Numbered from the stretch's first letter, positions 26,126-33,430 are shown. The stretch is 64,000 nt of DNA from Veillonella sp. 3891 (GCF_003992315.1 NZ_RQVE01000004.1:62001-126000); one strand, 5' to 3'. Notes: generated by a model from the sequence alone, not told the origin. Program-made: numbers and translations.

Positions 26126-27463
26126 ATGAAATTAATGAATAAAACACAATGGAAACGTTGGTTGTTAGGTAGCGTATTAGCCTTATTGGGGTTGGGTACT
26201 ACCTATGGACAAGCGCCAAAAACTGTTAATATTGATGACTATACATTTACTCCTTTAGCGGTGAAAACTATAAAAGAAATGGATACATTGTTGTTGTCAG
26301 ATAGCCCCGAATATGTGAAAGAGCCAGGGATTGTAGCAGGTGGTACACTTCACGGGAAAAGTCGTATTTACTTTTATCATGTCAATGAACGAACAGAACC
26401 GATGAAAGTAGGTATATTATTGGAAAATAAAGGGAATGTCCCAGCATTTGTGGAGATTGAGCGAGCTATCTATGCGAAACCAAGTCCAGACTATTTTAAA
26501 GTAGGACGAGAGCTTTCGAAAAAGGAAATTACTACGGCAGAATTAGATTTGGGTACTTGGGCGCAAGAAGGAGTCAATATTCCTGTTCGCTCTAAAGTGA
26601 TGAAAAAAGACATTAAACAACAAAAAGAAAATCTCGAACAATCTCGAAAAGCAAAGGTAAAGAGAGTGGAAGAAGAAATTAAAAAAGATGCCACATCACG
26701 AACTATTTCTTTAGTCTCACATGATACTAGTGGTACAGAGTTTGTATTGCGTCCTGGAGAAGTACGTCCCATTTTTACTGAACTAGAAAAAGTTCTCGTG
26801 AAAAAAGATGATTTATTTAGCGGTATCGTTGATCTTTCAACTTCGGAACCTATCTATGCCTCTGTGGCAGTAATGGAACCTAAATCAACGGTTACCTATG
26901 GGTTACCGTTGCTGCCAATTCATCCTATTGATGAGGTAGAGTTGCGTGGCACTTATGAAGGCATGCGCAGATTCCATGTAGTAGAACCAAAGTTCAATAG
27001 TGATGCAGGTCCTGCAAGCTTTGAAATTGCCAATGACCGAGAAGATACCTTTATTAGTGGTGTTGATGAAACGACAAAAGGTAAGGTGGTAAAAAATAAG
27101 GGAAATTATGGAGTTTCCAATGTATATGTGTTGCACACAGAAGGAAAAACGCCGTATGCATTGTATTTTAACCCATTAGGTGGCGCATTCAGTGGGACAT
27201 TCAGGATTACATCTTCAAAAGGTGCATATACCTATGATGTGCCTGTAAAAGGTCCGTACTTAGGGCATCAAACGATTTATGACACACAGTTGCTAGATGT
27301 ATTTGATAGACCAGAAGATTTGCTAGTAGAATACATGTCACCAGGAGCGTCTAACTTACCAGTTAGATTTTTGTTGATTCCTCAAGTTGCAAAGGAAATG
27401 AAAAACGATAGTACATCATCGGAGTATGTAACGAACCTAGTGAATAAGATTTTGGGAAAATAA
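26126..27463 (+). CDS. exported protein of unknown function
   Basis: A 445-residue protein with an N-terminal signal peptide (basic start, then WLLGSVLALLGLGTTYG, cleavage likely after YGQA near residue 30) and no lipobox. The rest is mostly predicted beta strand with a short charged helical stretch around 160-190 (Lys/Glu/Arg-rich). No catalytic motif or known domain was recognised. In a diderm it is probably periplasmic or outer-membrane associated. It follows whiA by 8 bp and may be read from the same transcript, yet it lies upstream of the TonB locus. It has no close functional label that I can support. Confidence 0.7.
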   Translation: MKLMNKTQWKRWLLGSVLALLGLGTTYGQAPKTVNIDDYTFTPLAVKTIKEMDTLLLSDSPEYVKEPGIVAGGTLHGKSRIYFYHVNERTEPMKVGILLENKGNVPAFVEIERAIYAKPSPDYFKVGRELSKKEITTAELDLGTWAQEGVNIPVRSKVMKKDIKQQKENLEQSRKAKVKRVEEEIKKDATSRTISLVSHDTSGTEFVLRPGEVRPIFTELEKVLVKKDDLFSGIVDLSTSEPIYASVAVMEPKSTVTYGLPLLPIHPIDEVELRGTYEGMRRFHVVEPKFNSDAGPASFEIANDREDTFISGVDETTKGKVVKNKGNYGVSNVYVLHTEGKTPYALYFNPLGGAFSGTFRITSSKGAYTYDVPVKGPYLGHQTIYDTQLLDVFDRPEDLLVEYMSPGASNLPVRFLLIPQVAKEMKNDSTSSEYVTNLVNKILGK

Positions 27464-27519
27464 TCAAAAACTATTTAATACAATCTAAAAAGACATGGTA
27501 TATAAGTAGTAAGAATTTA

Positions 27520-27553
27520 TAATTTTATACAAAATTAGTGTCGATATTATCGA
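27520..27553 (+). repeat. two palindromes upstream of the AraC-type regulator
   Basis: TAATTTT/AAAATTA arms (27520-27526 and 27531-27537) and a perfect 13-bp palindrome TCGATATTATCGA (27541-27553). Both lie upstream of the regulator's promoter and are candidate binding sites. Confidence 0.4.
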
Positions 27554-27615
27554 AAACTATGCGAATTGAAATTTTGCTGTATATTTTAAAATCACCCAAA
27601 ACGACAAATTTTATA

Positions 27616-27666
27616 TTGACAATCGTTGCCAACTATACATATAATGAGTATTAGAAATGATACTCA
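27616..27666 (+). promoter_or_regulatory. strong promoter with overlapping operator for the AraC-type regulator
   Basis: TTGACA (27616-27621), 18-nt spacer, TATAAT (27640-27645). An inverted repeat with 7-bp arms, TGAGTAT (27645-27651) and ATACTCA (27660-27666), begins inside the -10 box and covers the start site, a position suited to repression. Confidence 0.75.
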
Positions 27667-27700
27667 GATTAAAGTAGGCGATGTAATTCGGCAAAGAGGT

Positions 27701-27741
27701 TCATTTGTTAGTCGTATGAGACAACAAGTGGGCTTTTTTTT
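27701..27741 (+). terminator. terminator-like hairpin in the leader of the AraC-type regulator
   Basis: tcatttgtt (27701-27709) can pair with aacaagtg (27723-27730, one G-T pair), followed by GGGC and eight T. It ends just before the aaaggagg ribosome site, so the regulator mRNA may be attenuated. Confidence 0.5.
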
Positions 27742-27753
27742 GAAAGGAGGAAC

Positions 27754-28755
27754 ATGAGTCAAAATAGAATGAATGCTGTCGAAACGTTCAAACCGAAAGT
27801 GATGGATTTAGATATGTTGTCTACCACAGAGGTGGAACATGGCACTATTTATGAGATGAATACTCCCCAAGGTAAGGCAAAGATGCATAGTTATCCGGTG
27901 TTTGGTGGGGTAGAATTAACCTTCCAAGAGGTGACTATGAAAGAAATTCGTCACCGTGCCAAACCTTTAGAAGGAATGTTTGAAATTCATTATTGTAAGG
28001 AAGGTCGCATTGAGTGTGCCTTTGATAATGGAAAAGTGTTATATATGGATGAAAATGATATTTCTGTGGGGTGGAAAGAGTCACCTAGTTATGTACATTC
28101 TACGAAGTTTCCTACCGCGTATTATAAAGGAATCAATCTATCCATCTATATTCCTAAGGCCCAAGAGATGGTGAATAAGTTCGTAGGACATGATCGGATT
28201 AATCTTCGTGATGTATGTAATCGCTTTTGCCAGGATTTTGAATTTGGCTTTGTATGTCGTAGAGAATCTAGACTTAGTGATATTTTTAAGAGCTTATATG
28301 ATCTTCCCAATGAAGTGATGCCACACTTATTTCAATTGAAATGTATGGAAATTATATTGTTATTGAGCACTATAACATCAGATGATGATTGCTGTATGCC
28401 ATATTTTGAACGAAAACATGTAGAAAGCGTGAAACGTATGCATGAGTTTTTGATGAAAAATTTGCATCAAAAACCGACCATTGAAGAGTTGGCAAAAACA
28501 TATGGACTAGCACCGACAGCGTTGAAAAAATGTTTCAAGGGAATTTATGGTAGTAGCATTCATCAGTATGTAAAGCATATGCGGATAAAGGAGGCGGCAA
28601 AGGATTTAACTGATACAGATGATAGTATTCTCAGCATAGCTAACCGATATGGCTATGAAAATGCTAGTAAGTTTGCTGAAGCATTTCGGGTTATTATGGG
28701 ACATAAGCCTAGTGAATACAGGAAGAAAAATAAAATGTCTGAATGGATTGAATAG
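27754..28755 (+). CDS. AraC-family transcriptional regulator
   Basis: A 333-residue regulator. The C-terminal 100 residues hold the two helix-turn-helix motifs of the AraC family: TIEELAKTYGLAPTALKKCFK and ILSIANRYGYENASKFAEAF, then the PSEYRKK end. The N-terminal part probably senses a ligand; it has no known name that I can assign. Regulators of this type (PchR-like) often control siderophore or haem uptake. It precedes exbB-exbD-tonB and the radical SAM haem protein on the same strand, so a role in controlling that set is likely. Its own promoter carries an operator and its leader a terminator-like hairpin. Confidence 0.88.
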   Translation: MSQNRMNAVETFKPKVMDLDMLSTTEVEHGTIYEMNTPQGKAKMHSYPVFGGVELTFQEVTMKEIRHRAKPLEGMFEIHYCKEGRIECAFDNGKVLYMDENDISVGWKESPSYVHSTKFPTAYYKGINLSIYIPKAQEMVNKFVGHDRINLRDVCNRFCQDFEFGFVCRRESRLSDIFKSLYDLPNEVMPHLFQLKCMEIILLLSTITSDDDCCMPYFERKHVESVKRMHEFLMKNLHQKPTIEELAKTYGLAPTALKKCFKGIYGSSIHQYVKHMRIKEAAKDLTDTDDSILSIANRYGYENASKFAEAFRVIMGHKPSEYRKKNKMSEWIE

Positions 28756-28773
28756 AAGCTTTTTAGAGTAGAT

Positions 28774-28801
28774 TTGAAAATATTAAATTTGCTATTATAT
28801 A
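28774..28801 (+). promoter_or_regulatory. candidate promoter of exbB
   Basis: TTGAAA (28774-28779), 16-nt spacer, TATATA (28796-28801), 45 nt upstream of exbB and directly next to a Fur-box-like palindrome. Confidence 0.5.
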
Positions 28802-28808
28802 CATAAGC

Positions 28809-28823
28809 TGATAAAAATTATCA
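28809..28823 (+). promoter_or_regulatory. Fur-box-like operator upstream of exbB
   Basis: TGATAAAAATTATCA is a 15-bp palindrome with a 3-base centre. It matches the 7-1-7 Fur consensus (TGATAATnATTATCA) at all but one specified base. It lies just after the -10 box, where Fur binding would repress exbB-exbD-tonB and the following genes under iron-rich conditions. Confidence 0.65.
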
Positions 28824-28845
28824 TATTTTTAATGGAGGTAACAAT

Positions 28846-29481
28846 ATGGACAGCCTTTTATACATTGTACATTTATTTAACAGCGGTGGATTAGTAATGT
28901 ATCCATTGGTAATTTTATCAATCATTGTAATTGCGATTGGAATTGAGCGTTATACGTATTTCAAAGCTAATACTGCATTGCTAAAAGAATTTAGTCATGA
29001 TGTGTATTTTGCAGTAAAAGAAAATGATTGGGCGAAGGCAAAAGAATTATGTGCGGCTAACCAAACTGCGACAGGTCGGATTTTAAATGCAGGATTAAAG
29101 TACTCCAAAAATGAAGCAAGCATGAAAAATGCGTTTTCTGAACAAATGATGATTGAAGCATCTCATTTGAAAATTCATTTGGACTACTTAAGCGCTATCG
29201 TAACTATTTCTCCATTGTTAGGTTTATTAGGAACAGTATCTGGCATGATTGGTACATTTAGTATCCTTGACAGTGGTTCTGGTGCCTCTGCTATCTCCGG
29301 TGGCGTTGGGGAAGCCTTGATTGCTACAGCAACAGGTTTGTTAGTTGCCATTTTATCCTTCTGTGTATATACATATTTCAGTCATCGTATGGATGCCATC
29401 ATCAATGATACAGAAACATTATCTGTAGTGTTATTAAATGGTATGAAAGAGCAATGGAGTGATTCTCATGTTTCAAAATAG
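28846..29481 (+). CDS. exbB: ExbB/TolQ-type proton channel subunit
   Basis: Inner-membrane protein of the TonB energising complex, 211 residues with three hydrophobic segments (about 15-35, 115-140, 155-180). The conserved MotA/TolQ/ExbB region LDYLSAIVTISPLLGLLGTVSGMIGTF and GGVGEALIATATGLLVAI is clear. It starts after tggaggt and overlaps exbD. With ExbD it uses the proton gradient to drive TonB. Its place next to tonB and the radical SAM haem gene suggests ExbB of a haem system rather than TolQ. Confidence 0.9.
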   Translation: MDSLLYIVHLFNSGGLVMYPLVILSIIVIAIGIERYTYFKANTALLKEFSHDVYFAVKENDWAKAKELCAANQTATGRILNAGLKYSKNEASMKNAFSEQMMIEASHLKIHLDYLSAIVTISPLLGLLGTVSGMIGTFSILDSGSGASAISGGVGEALIATATGLLVAILSFCVYTYFSHRMDAIINDTETLSVVLLNGMKEQWSDSHVSK

Positions 29482-29863
29482 TCGATTAAAAATGAAACCT
29501 GAGTTCATGATTGTGCCAATGATTGATATCATATTCTTCTTATTGGTGTTCTTTATGATGAATAGTATCGAAACAGTGGCACAAAAGTCCTTGGGTGTAC
29601 AGTTACCACAAGCACAATCAGCAACACAAGTCAAACAAAGTCCTGTGATCCTCACCTTAGATAAAGAAGGGCATATTTTGATTGACTCTAAACCATATAG
29701 TATCGATGAAGCTCGTAATTACATTACTAGCAAAGTAGGAGAAAATCCAAATACAGCGGTACTACTACAAGCAGACAAAAATACGCAACATGGATTCGTG
29801 GTTGCCATTATGGATATGCTAAAAACGATTGGGGTTAAGAAGTTCTCAATTGCTGCTAGCTAG
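29468..29863 (+). CDS. exbD: ExbD/TolR-type proton channel subunit
   Basis: A 131-residue protein with one N-terminal membrane helix, MIDIIFFLLVFFMM, holding the conserved Asp of the proton path, and a periplasmic domain ending near KTIGVKKFSIAAS. ATG 29468 is 8 nt from the ggag at 29456-29459 and the start overlaps the exbB stop by 14 bp; a GTG at 29459 is a less likely start. It acts with ExbB and TonB. Confidence 0.9.
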   Translation: MFQNSRLKMKPEFMIVPMIDIIFFLLVFFMMNSIETVAQKSLGVQLPQAQSATQVKQSPVILTLDKEGHILIDSKPYSIDEARNYITSKVGENPNTAVLLQADKNTQHGFVVAIMDMLKTIGVKKFSIAAS

Positions 29864-29875
29864 AAAGGATGACAC

Positions 29876-30649
29876 ATGGAACAATATATTTCCTGGAAAA
29901 AATCCTATATAATCTCCGTTGTAATCCACATTATTCTAGCAGTTGTATTAGGCCTTGCTTTAGTCTCAGTAGTTGAGCATAAGGAGACAGAAAATGCTTT
30001 TGAAATTGACATGTCTATCTCCGACGATTTAAAAGCATCCGCTGGCGGTGGTGGCGGTGGTGGCGGAGTGGCCTTCCCACAACCTCTTTCCCAAGAAGTT
30101 GTACAAGCAAAAGTACAGGCTGCACAACAAAGTCTGTCTTCTCCAGTACCGGTAGAGGATGCTGTTAATGTACCAACTTCTACGAATGCTGCGACAGGTA
30201 CTAGTGATGGAACATCTAGCAACCAAGGAACTGGTGGTGGATCTGGTGGCGGTAATGGCACTGGTAACGGTACTGGCGATGGTAGTGGCAATGGCTCTGG
30301 TAGCGGTGGTGGATCTGGAACTGGTAGTGGCGGAGGTAGTGGCGATGGTGTAGGTACTACAACCGGTAATGCCCCATTTGACTGGGCAGGTTTTGTAGCT
30401 ACTGTACAAGCCAATGCACAAGGCACATACCCTCCAATGGCAGTAAAACGTAACTTACAAGGTAGTGTTAGCGTAAGCGTAACTATCGATGCAGGTGGTA
30501 ACATCGTATCTGTATCTGCTGGTGGTGGTCCAGGCATCTTAAATAGTCACACCCAAGATGTTGTCTATGGTATAGGCAACTATCCGAATGGTAGTGGTTC
30601 AACAGTATCAAATACATTCACGGTGTATTACACATTGAATGGCGACTAG
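29876..30649 (+). CDS. tonB: TonB-like energy transducer with glycine-rich linker
   Basis: A 257-residue protein: N-terminal membrane anchor (about 11-32), a run of eight Gly near 57-64, a Gly/Ser/Thr/Asn linker at about 117-163, and a C-terminal TonB domain (from about 180, YPPMAVKRNLQGSVSVSVTIDAGG). TonB linkers are usually Pro/Lys/Glu-rich to span the periplasm; this one is almost entirely Gly with small polar residues. It follows exbD by 12 bp. It should couple the proton gradient to an outer-membrane receptor, but no receptor gene lies in the window. The C-terminal part is short and somewhat divergent. Confidence 0.85.
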   Translation: MEQYISWKKSYIISVVIHIILAVVLGLALVSVVEHKETENAFEIDMSISDDLKASAGGGGGGGGVAFPQPLSQEVVQAKVQAAQQSLSSPVPVEDAVNVPTSTNAATGTSDGTSSNQGTGGGSGGGNGTGNGTGDGSGNGSGSGGGSGTGSGGGSGDGVGTTTGNAPFDWAGFVATVQANAQGTYPPMAVKRNLQGSVSVSVTIDAGGNIVSVSAGGGPGILNSHTQDVVYGIGNYPNGSGSTVSNTFTVYYTLNGD

Positions 30650-30682
30650 TGCAAATGCACGAGAAATAATTCAGGAGGAATT

Positions 30683-32440
30683 ATGGATTTAAAAGCTTTA
30701 TTTGACTCCATGTCGGAGGAACAACGTAATATTCAACTTGGTTTCGACACAGCGACACCATTAACACACGCTTTCACAAGCAAGCGTGCGGTACATGCTG
30801 GTCTAAGTGGTCGTCCTTTGGAAAAGGATGAGGCACAACGTGTATGGAATGAATTAATGCAACAACCGCCTGTTCCAGGGCAAATGCAAACGGCATATAT
30901 TCATATCCCATTCTGTCAAACTAAATGTACTTATTGTGGATTCTATCAACATGCTACGAATCAAGATGCAGAAGATAAATATGTAGATATGTTATTGAAA
31001 GAAATACAAATGGCAGCAGATCAACCACGGTTCCGCGATGGATTGATTCACACTATCTTTATTGGTGGTGGCACGCCGACATCGTTATCAGCTAATAATG
31101 CAAAACGCATGTTATCTGCTATTCAAGAATATTTTCCGTTGGCCAATGACTATGAGTTGACATTAGAAGGTCGTATTCACGACTTGGTGCCTGAAAAAAT
31201 GGATGTATGGATGAGCCATGGTGTAAACCGTATGTCCTTAGGGGTACAGTCTTTCCATACTCACGTGCGTCGTCAATTAGGTCGTTTAGATGATCAAGAT
31301 ACAGTATTGTCTCGATTAGAGCAATTAAAGGCATATCAACAATGTTCTGTGATTGTAGATTTAATCTACGGTTTGCCAGATCAAACGATGGATGTGTGGA
31401 TGGAAGATTTAAAACTTCTTGAACAATCTGCAGCAGATGGTATGGACTTGTATCAATTAAATGTTTTTGAAAATAGTGATTTACAAAGCTTAATTGAACG
31501 CGGTAAAGTAAGCCCAGCAGCTACTACTAAAGAACAAGCTTTGATGTATGAAGCGGCTGTCAAATATTTGATGAAACGTGATTTCACACGTTTAAGCGCA
31601 GCTCATTGGAGTCGTGCACCACGTGAACGTTCTATGTACAACACTATGGCGAAAGCTGGATATCCAATGTATCCATTTGGCTGTGGTGCCGGTGGTAATT
31701 TAGGTGGCTATATGACAATGTTACACCGCGTATTACCTCCATATGAAGCCCTTGTAGAAGAAGGTAAAAAACCATTTATGGTTCTTATGAAACAATCTGA
31801 GCTACAAGAGTTCTCTAATTATGTAATCAGTTCCTTGGAACGAGGCGTTTTAAATTTAGATGCTTTGATCGAAATGGATGCAAAATTAGAAGATTTACGT
31901 TGGCTGCTTGATACTTGGGTAACTCGTGGTTTGATGGAATATAACGGCGTATTATATCGCTTAACAACAGCTGGTGGATTCTGGCATGTAAATATTACAC
32001 AAACAGTTATTGAATGTGTTCAATACATCTTAACTGGTGAAAGCACATTGTTACATGAAAACATTGCTGCACAAAACCACGGTGGTAAGCCCAAAGATCA
32101 TCCACATGTAGGGGGTCATCCTGAAGGAGTGGCGAAACACCCTCATGGCGCAGGCGGACACCCAGCAGGTATTCCAAAAGGTCATCCAGAAGGAGTACCA
32201 ATGGGAGGACATCCAGCAGGTGTACCTAAGCATCCACATGGAGCAGGTGGACACCCAGCAGGTATCCCAATAGGGCATCCAGAAGGAGTACCAATGGGTG
32301 GACATCCAGCAGGTGTACCTAAGCATCCACATGGAGCAGGTGGACACCCAGCAGGTATCCCAATAGGGCATCCAGGAGATGTTGAGACAACTCGTGCTCA
32401 TGGCACAGTAGGACATAGTCCATTTAAGAAAAATATTTAG
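30683..32440 (+). CDS. HutW/HmuW/ChuW-type radical SAM haem protein with His-rich repeat tail
   Basis: A 585-residue radical SAM protein of the HemN/HutW group. The Cys78-x3-Cys82-x2-Cys85 cluster motif (HIPFCQTKCTYCGFY) binds the SAM 4Fe-4S cluster; FIGGGTPTSLS and DLIYGLPDQT follow. Known relatives ChuW and HmuW open the haem ring anaerobically to a linear tetrapyrrole (anaerobilin); HutW is linked to haem use. The tail from about residue 455 is built of His/Gly/Pro/Ala repeats, absent in typical family members of about 440 residues. It follows tonB and precedes a flavodoxin, the kind of electron donor such enzymes use. A role as haem chaperone remains possible. Confidence 0.85.
   Translation: MDLKALFDSMSEEQRNIQLGFDTATPLTHAFTSKRAVHAGLSGRPLEKDEAQRVWNELMQQPPVPGQMQTAYIHIPFCQTKCTYCGFYQHATNQDAEDKYVDMLLKEIQMAADQPRFRDGLIHTIFIGGGTPTSLSANNAKRMLSAIQEYFPLANDYELTLEGRIHDLVPEKMDVWMSHGVNRMSLGVQSFHTHVRRQLGRLDDQDTVLSRLEQLKAYQQCSVIVDLIYGLPDQTMDVWMEDLKLLEQSAADGMDLYQLNVFENSDLQSLIERGKVSPAATTKEQALMYEAAVKYLMKRDFTRLSAAHWSRAPRERSMYNTMAKAGYPMYPFGCGAGGNLGGYMTMLHRVLPPYEALVEEGKKPFMVLMKQSELQEFSNYVISSLERGVLNLDALIEMDAKLEDLRWLLDTWVTRGLMEYNGVLYRLTTAGGFWHVNITQTVIECVQYILTGESTLLHENIAAQNHGGKPKDHPHVGGHPEGVAKHPHGAGGHPAGIPKGHPEGVPMGGHPAGVPKHPHGAGGHPAGIPIGHPEGVPMGGHPAGVPKHPHGAGGHPAGIPIGHPGDVETTRAHGTVGHSPFKKNI
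32114..32365 (+). repeat. 93-bp tandem repeats encoding a His-rich tail
   Basis: Two nearly identical 93-bp units (32180-32272 and 32273-32365) are preceded by a shorter 66-bp relative (32114-32179) that lacks nine codons. Each full unit encodes 31 residues with GHPEGV, GGHPAGV, KHPHGAG and GHPAGI motifs, five His per unit. They lie in frame within the radical SAM gene, so copy number may vary without breaking it. Confidence 0.9.
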
Positions 32441-32757
32441 GTAGTATCTATTACAGGCGAACTCCTACACACCTTACCAAACCAAATATATAGTTTCCTG
32501 TAATAGTTCTATAGCCACTCATCGAGTGGAATCAGGTATACCAGGTCAAAGTTGGTAGGCTGCATCATACTATAGTACGTTTAAAATCACTTCTGTAATG
32601 AGAGTGCAGTATCCGCAGGCTAAGCCTGCGGATGTATATCTGATATATGAACATTGTGCCTTAGGCTACAATGTTACATAGAAAATAATGATATACTAAG
32701 TATAGTATTTATATGTTATGTAAAAGGAGCGCACTTCTTAGAAGTGTGAAAAAATGA
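32441..32757 (+). other. gene-free, highly structured spacer upstream of the flavodoxin
   Basis: No coding frame was recognised. Five inverted repeats occur in a row: 10-bp arms at 32448-32457/32497-32506 (inner AACT/AGTT), 6-bp arms at 32515-32520/32524-32529, 5-bp arms at 32539-32543/32553-32557, a perfect 10-bp stem with 3-base loop at 32611-32633, and a long stem at 32650-32675. None is followed by a T run, so they are not ordinary terminators. A structured RNA, a 3' UTR element or DNA sites are possible. Confidence 0.6.
32689..32704 (+). promoter_or_regulatory. extended -10 promoter and palindrome before the flavodoxin
   Basis: TGaTATACT (32689-32697) fits an extended -10 element. It overlaps a perfect palindrome TATACTAAGTATA (32692-32704). 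No clear -35 is visible. Confidence 0.5.
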
Positions 32758-32760
32758 ATG
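32722..32760 (+). promoter_or_regulatory. Shine-Dalgarno with looped-out hairpin before the flavodoxin
   Basis: aaaaggag (32722-32729) is 28 nt from the ATG at 32758. An 8-bp hairpin (32730-32737 with 32741-32748, one G-T pair, loop tta) fills the gap exactly from the end of the ribosome site, leaving 9 nt to the ATG when folded. A TGA directly before the ATG in frame excludes an upstream start. Confidence 0.65.
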
Positions 32761-33270
32761 AAAGCAATCGTAGTTTACTCAAGCCGTACAGGCAATACAA
32801 AATTAGTAGCAGAAGCTATGGCAAGTGCTTTGCCTGCTGGTACACCATGTGTATCTGTGAAAGAAGTTCCAGCTGATTTAGCATCTTATGATGTAGTATT
32901 TATGGGTTTCTGGGCAGACCAAGGTAATGCTGATAAAGCTGCACAAGCGGTACTTAAAGAAATCACAAATGAGAAAGTAGCTTTATTCTGTACATTAGGG
33001 GTTCCACCTGTATCTCCTCATGCACAAGAAACTGTGGAAGCCGCTGCGAAATTGTTGCCAAATGGTCAAACACCAGTAGGTTATTTCAAATGCCAAGGTA
33101 AAGTAGATCCAAAAATCATCGAAATGATGTACAAAATGTTCCCAGAAGGACATGCCCATGGTAAAAGTCCTGAACGTGATGCACGCCATGCACAAGCAGC
33201 ATCTCACCCAGATGAAAACGACTTGGCTAATGCAAAAGCATTCGTTGAAGAAGTTGTTGCTAAACTATAA
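32758..33270 (+). CDS. flavodoxin family protein
   Basis: A 170-residue FMN-binding electron carrier. The phosphate loop SSRTGNT (about residues 8-14) and the central FMGFWADQGNADK segment, which would contact the flavin ring, are clear. A His-rich stretch (EGHAHGKSPERDARHAQAASHP, near 130-150) is unusual. It lies just after the HutW/HmuW-type radical SAM gene; flavodoxins such as HmuF are known partners of HmuW in anaerobic haem cleavage. It has its own promoter and terminator, so it can be expressed separately. Confidence 0.85.
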   Translation: MKAIVVYSSRTGNTKLVAEAMASALPAGTPCVSVKEVPADLASYDVVFMGFWADQGNADKAAQAVLKEITNEKVALFCTLGVPPVSPHAQETVEAAAKLLPNGQTPVGYFKCQGKVDPKIIEMMYKMFPEGHAHGKSPERDARHAQAASHPDENDLANAKAFVEEVVAKL

Positions 33271-33311
33271 GTTTTTTACCTATGTAATAGGTTGCAATAT
33301 AATAACACTCC

Positions 33312-33343
33312 GAAAAAGACTGTCAAAAATGGCGGTCTTTTTC
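33312..33343 (+). terminator. intrinsic terminator after the flavodoxin
   Basis: GAAAAAGAC (33312-33320) pairs with GTCTTTTTC (33335-33343), with the T run inside the descending arm. Confidence 0.85.
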
Positions 33344-33401
33344 AGTTGAAATAAAACAATTGATAGAACTTAGCAGATGGTATAAAATGGGTGGAAATCT
33401 C

Positions 33402-33430
33402 TTGACGTTTAACCGCCCTTGCTTTATAAT
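33402..33430 (+). promoter_or_regulatory. promoter of the pyr operon
   Basis: TTGACG (33402-33407), a 17-nt spacer and TATAAT (33425-33430). Near-consensus, with a leader of about 200 nt before pyrB. Confidence 0.85.

Noticed and set aside
29905-30537. Pro-rich minus-strand frame opposite tonB
   Set aside because: It is the complement of the Gly-rich tonB linker; Gly codons read as Pro on the other strand.
32051-32416. Repetitive minus-strand frame opposite the His-rich tail, and the idea of a CRISPR array there
   Set aside because: The repeats are directly adjacent, in frame with the radical SAM gene and have no unique spacers; the minus frame is a shadow of the repeat.
32611-32675. Two strong hairpins as flavodoxin-upstream terminators
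   Set aside because: Neither is followed by a T run; they are reported as part of a structured spacer.
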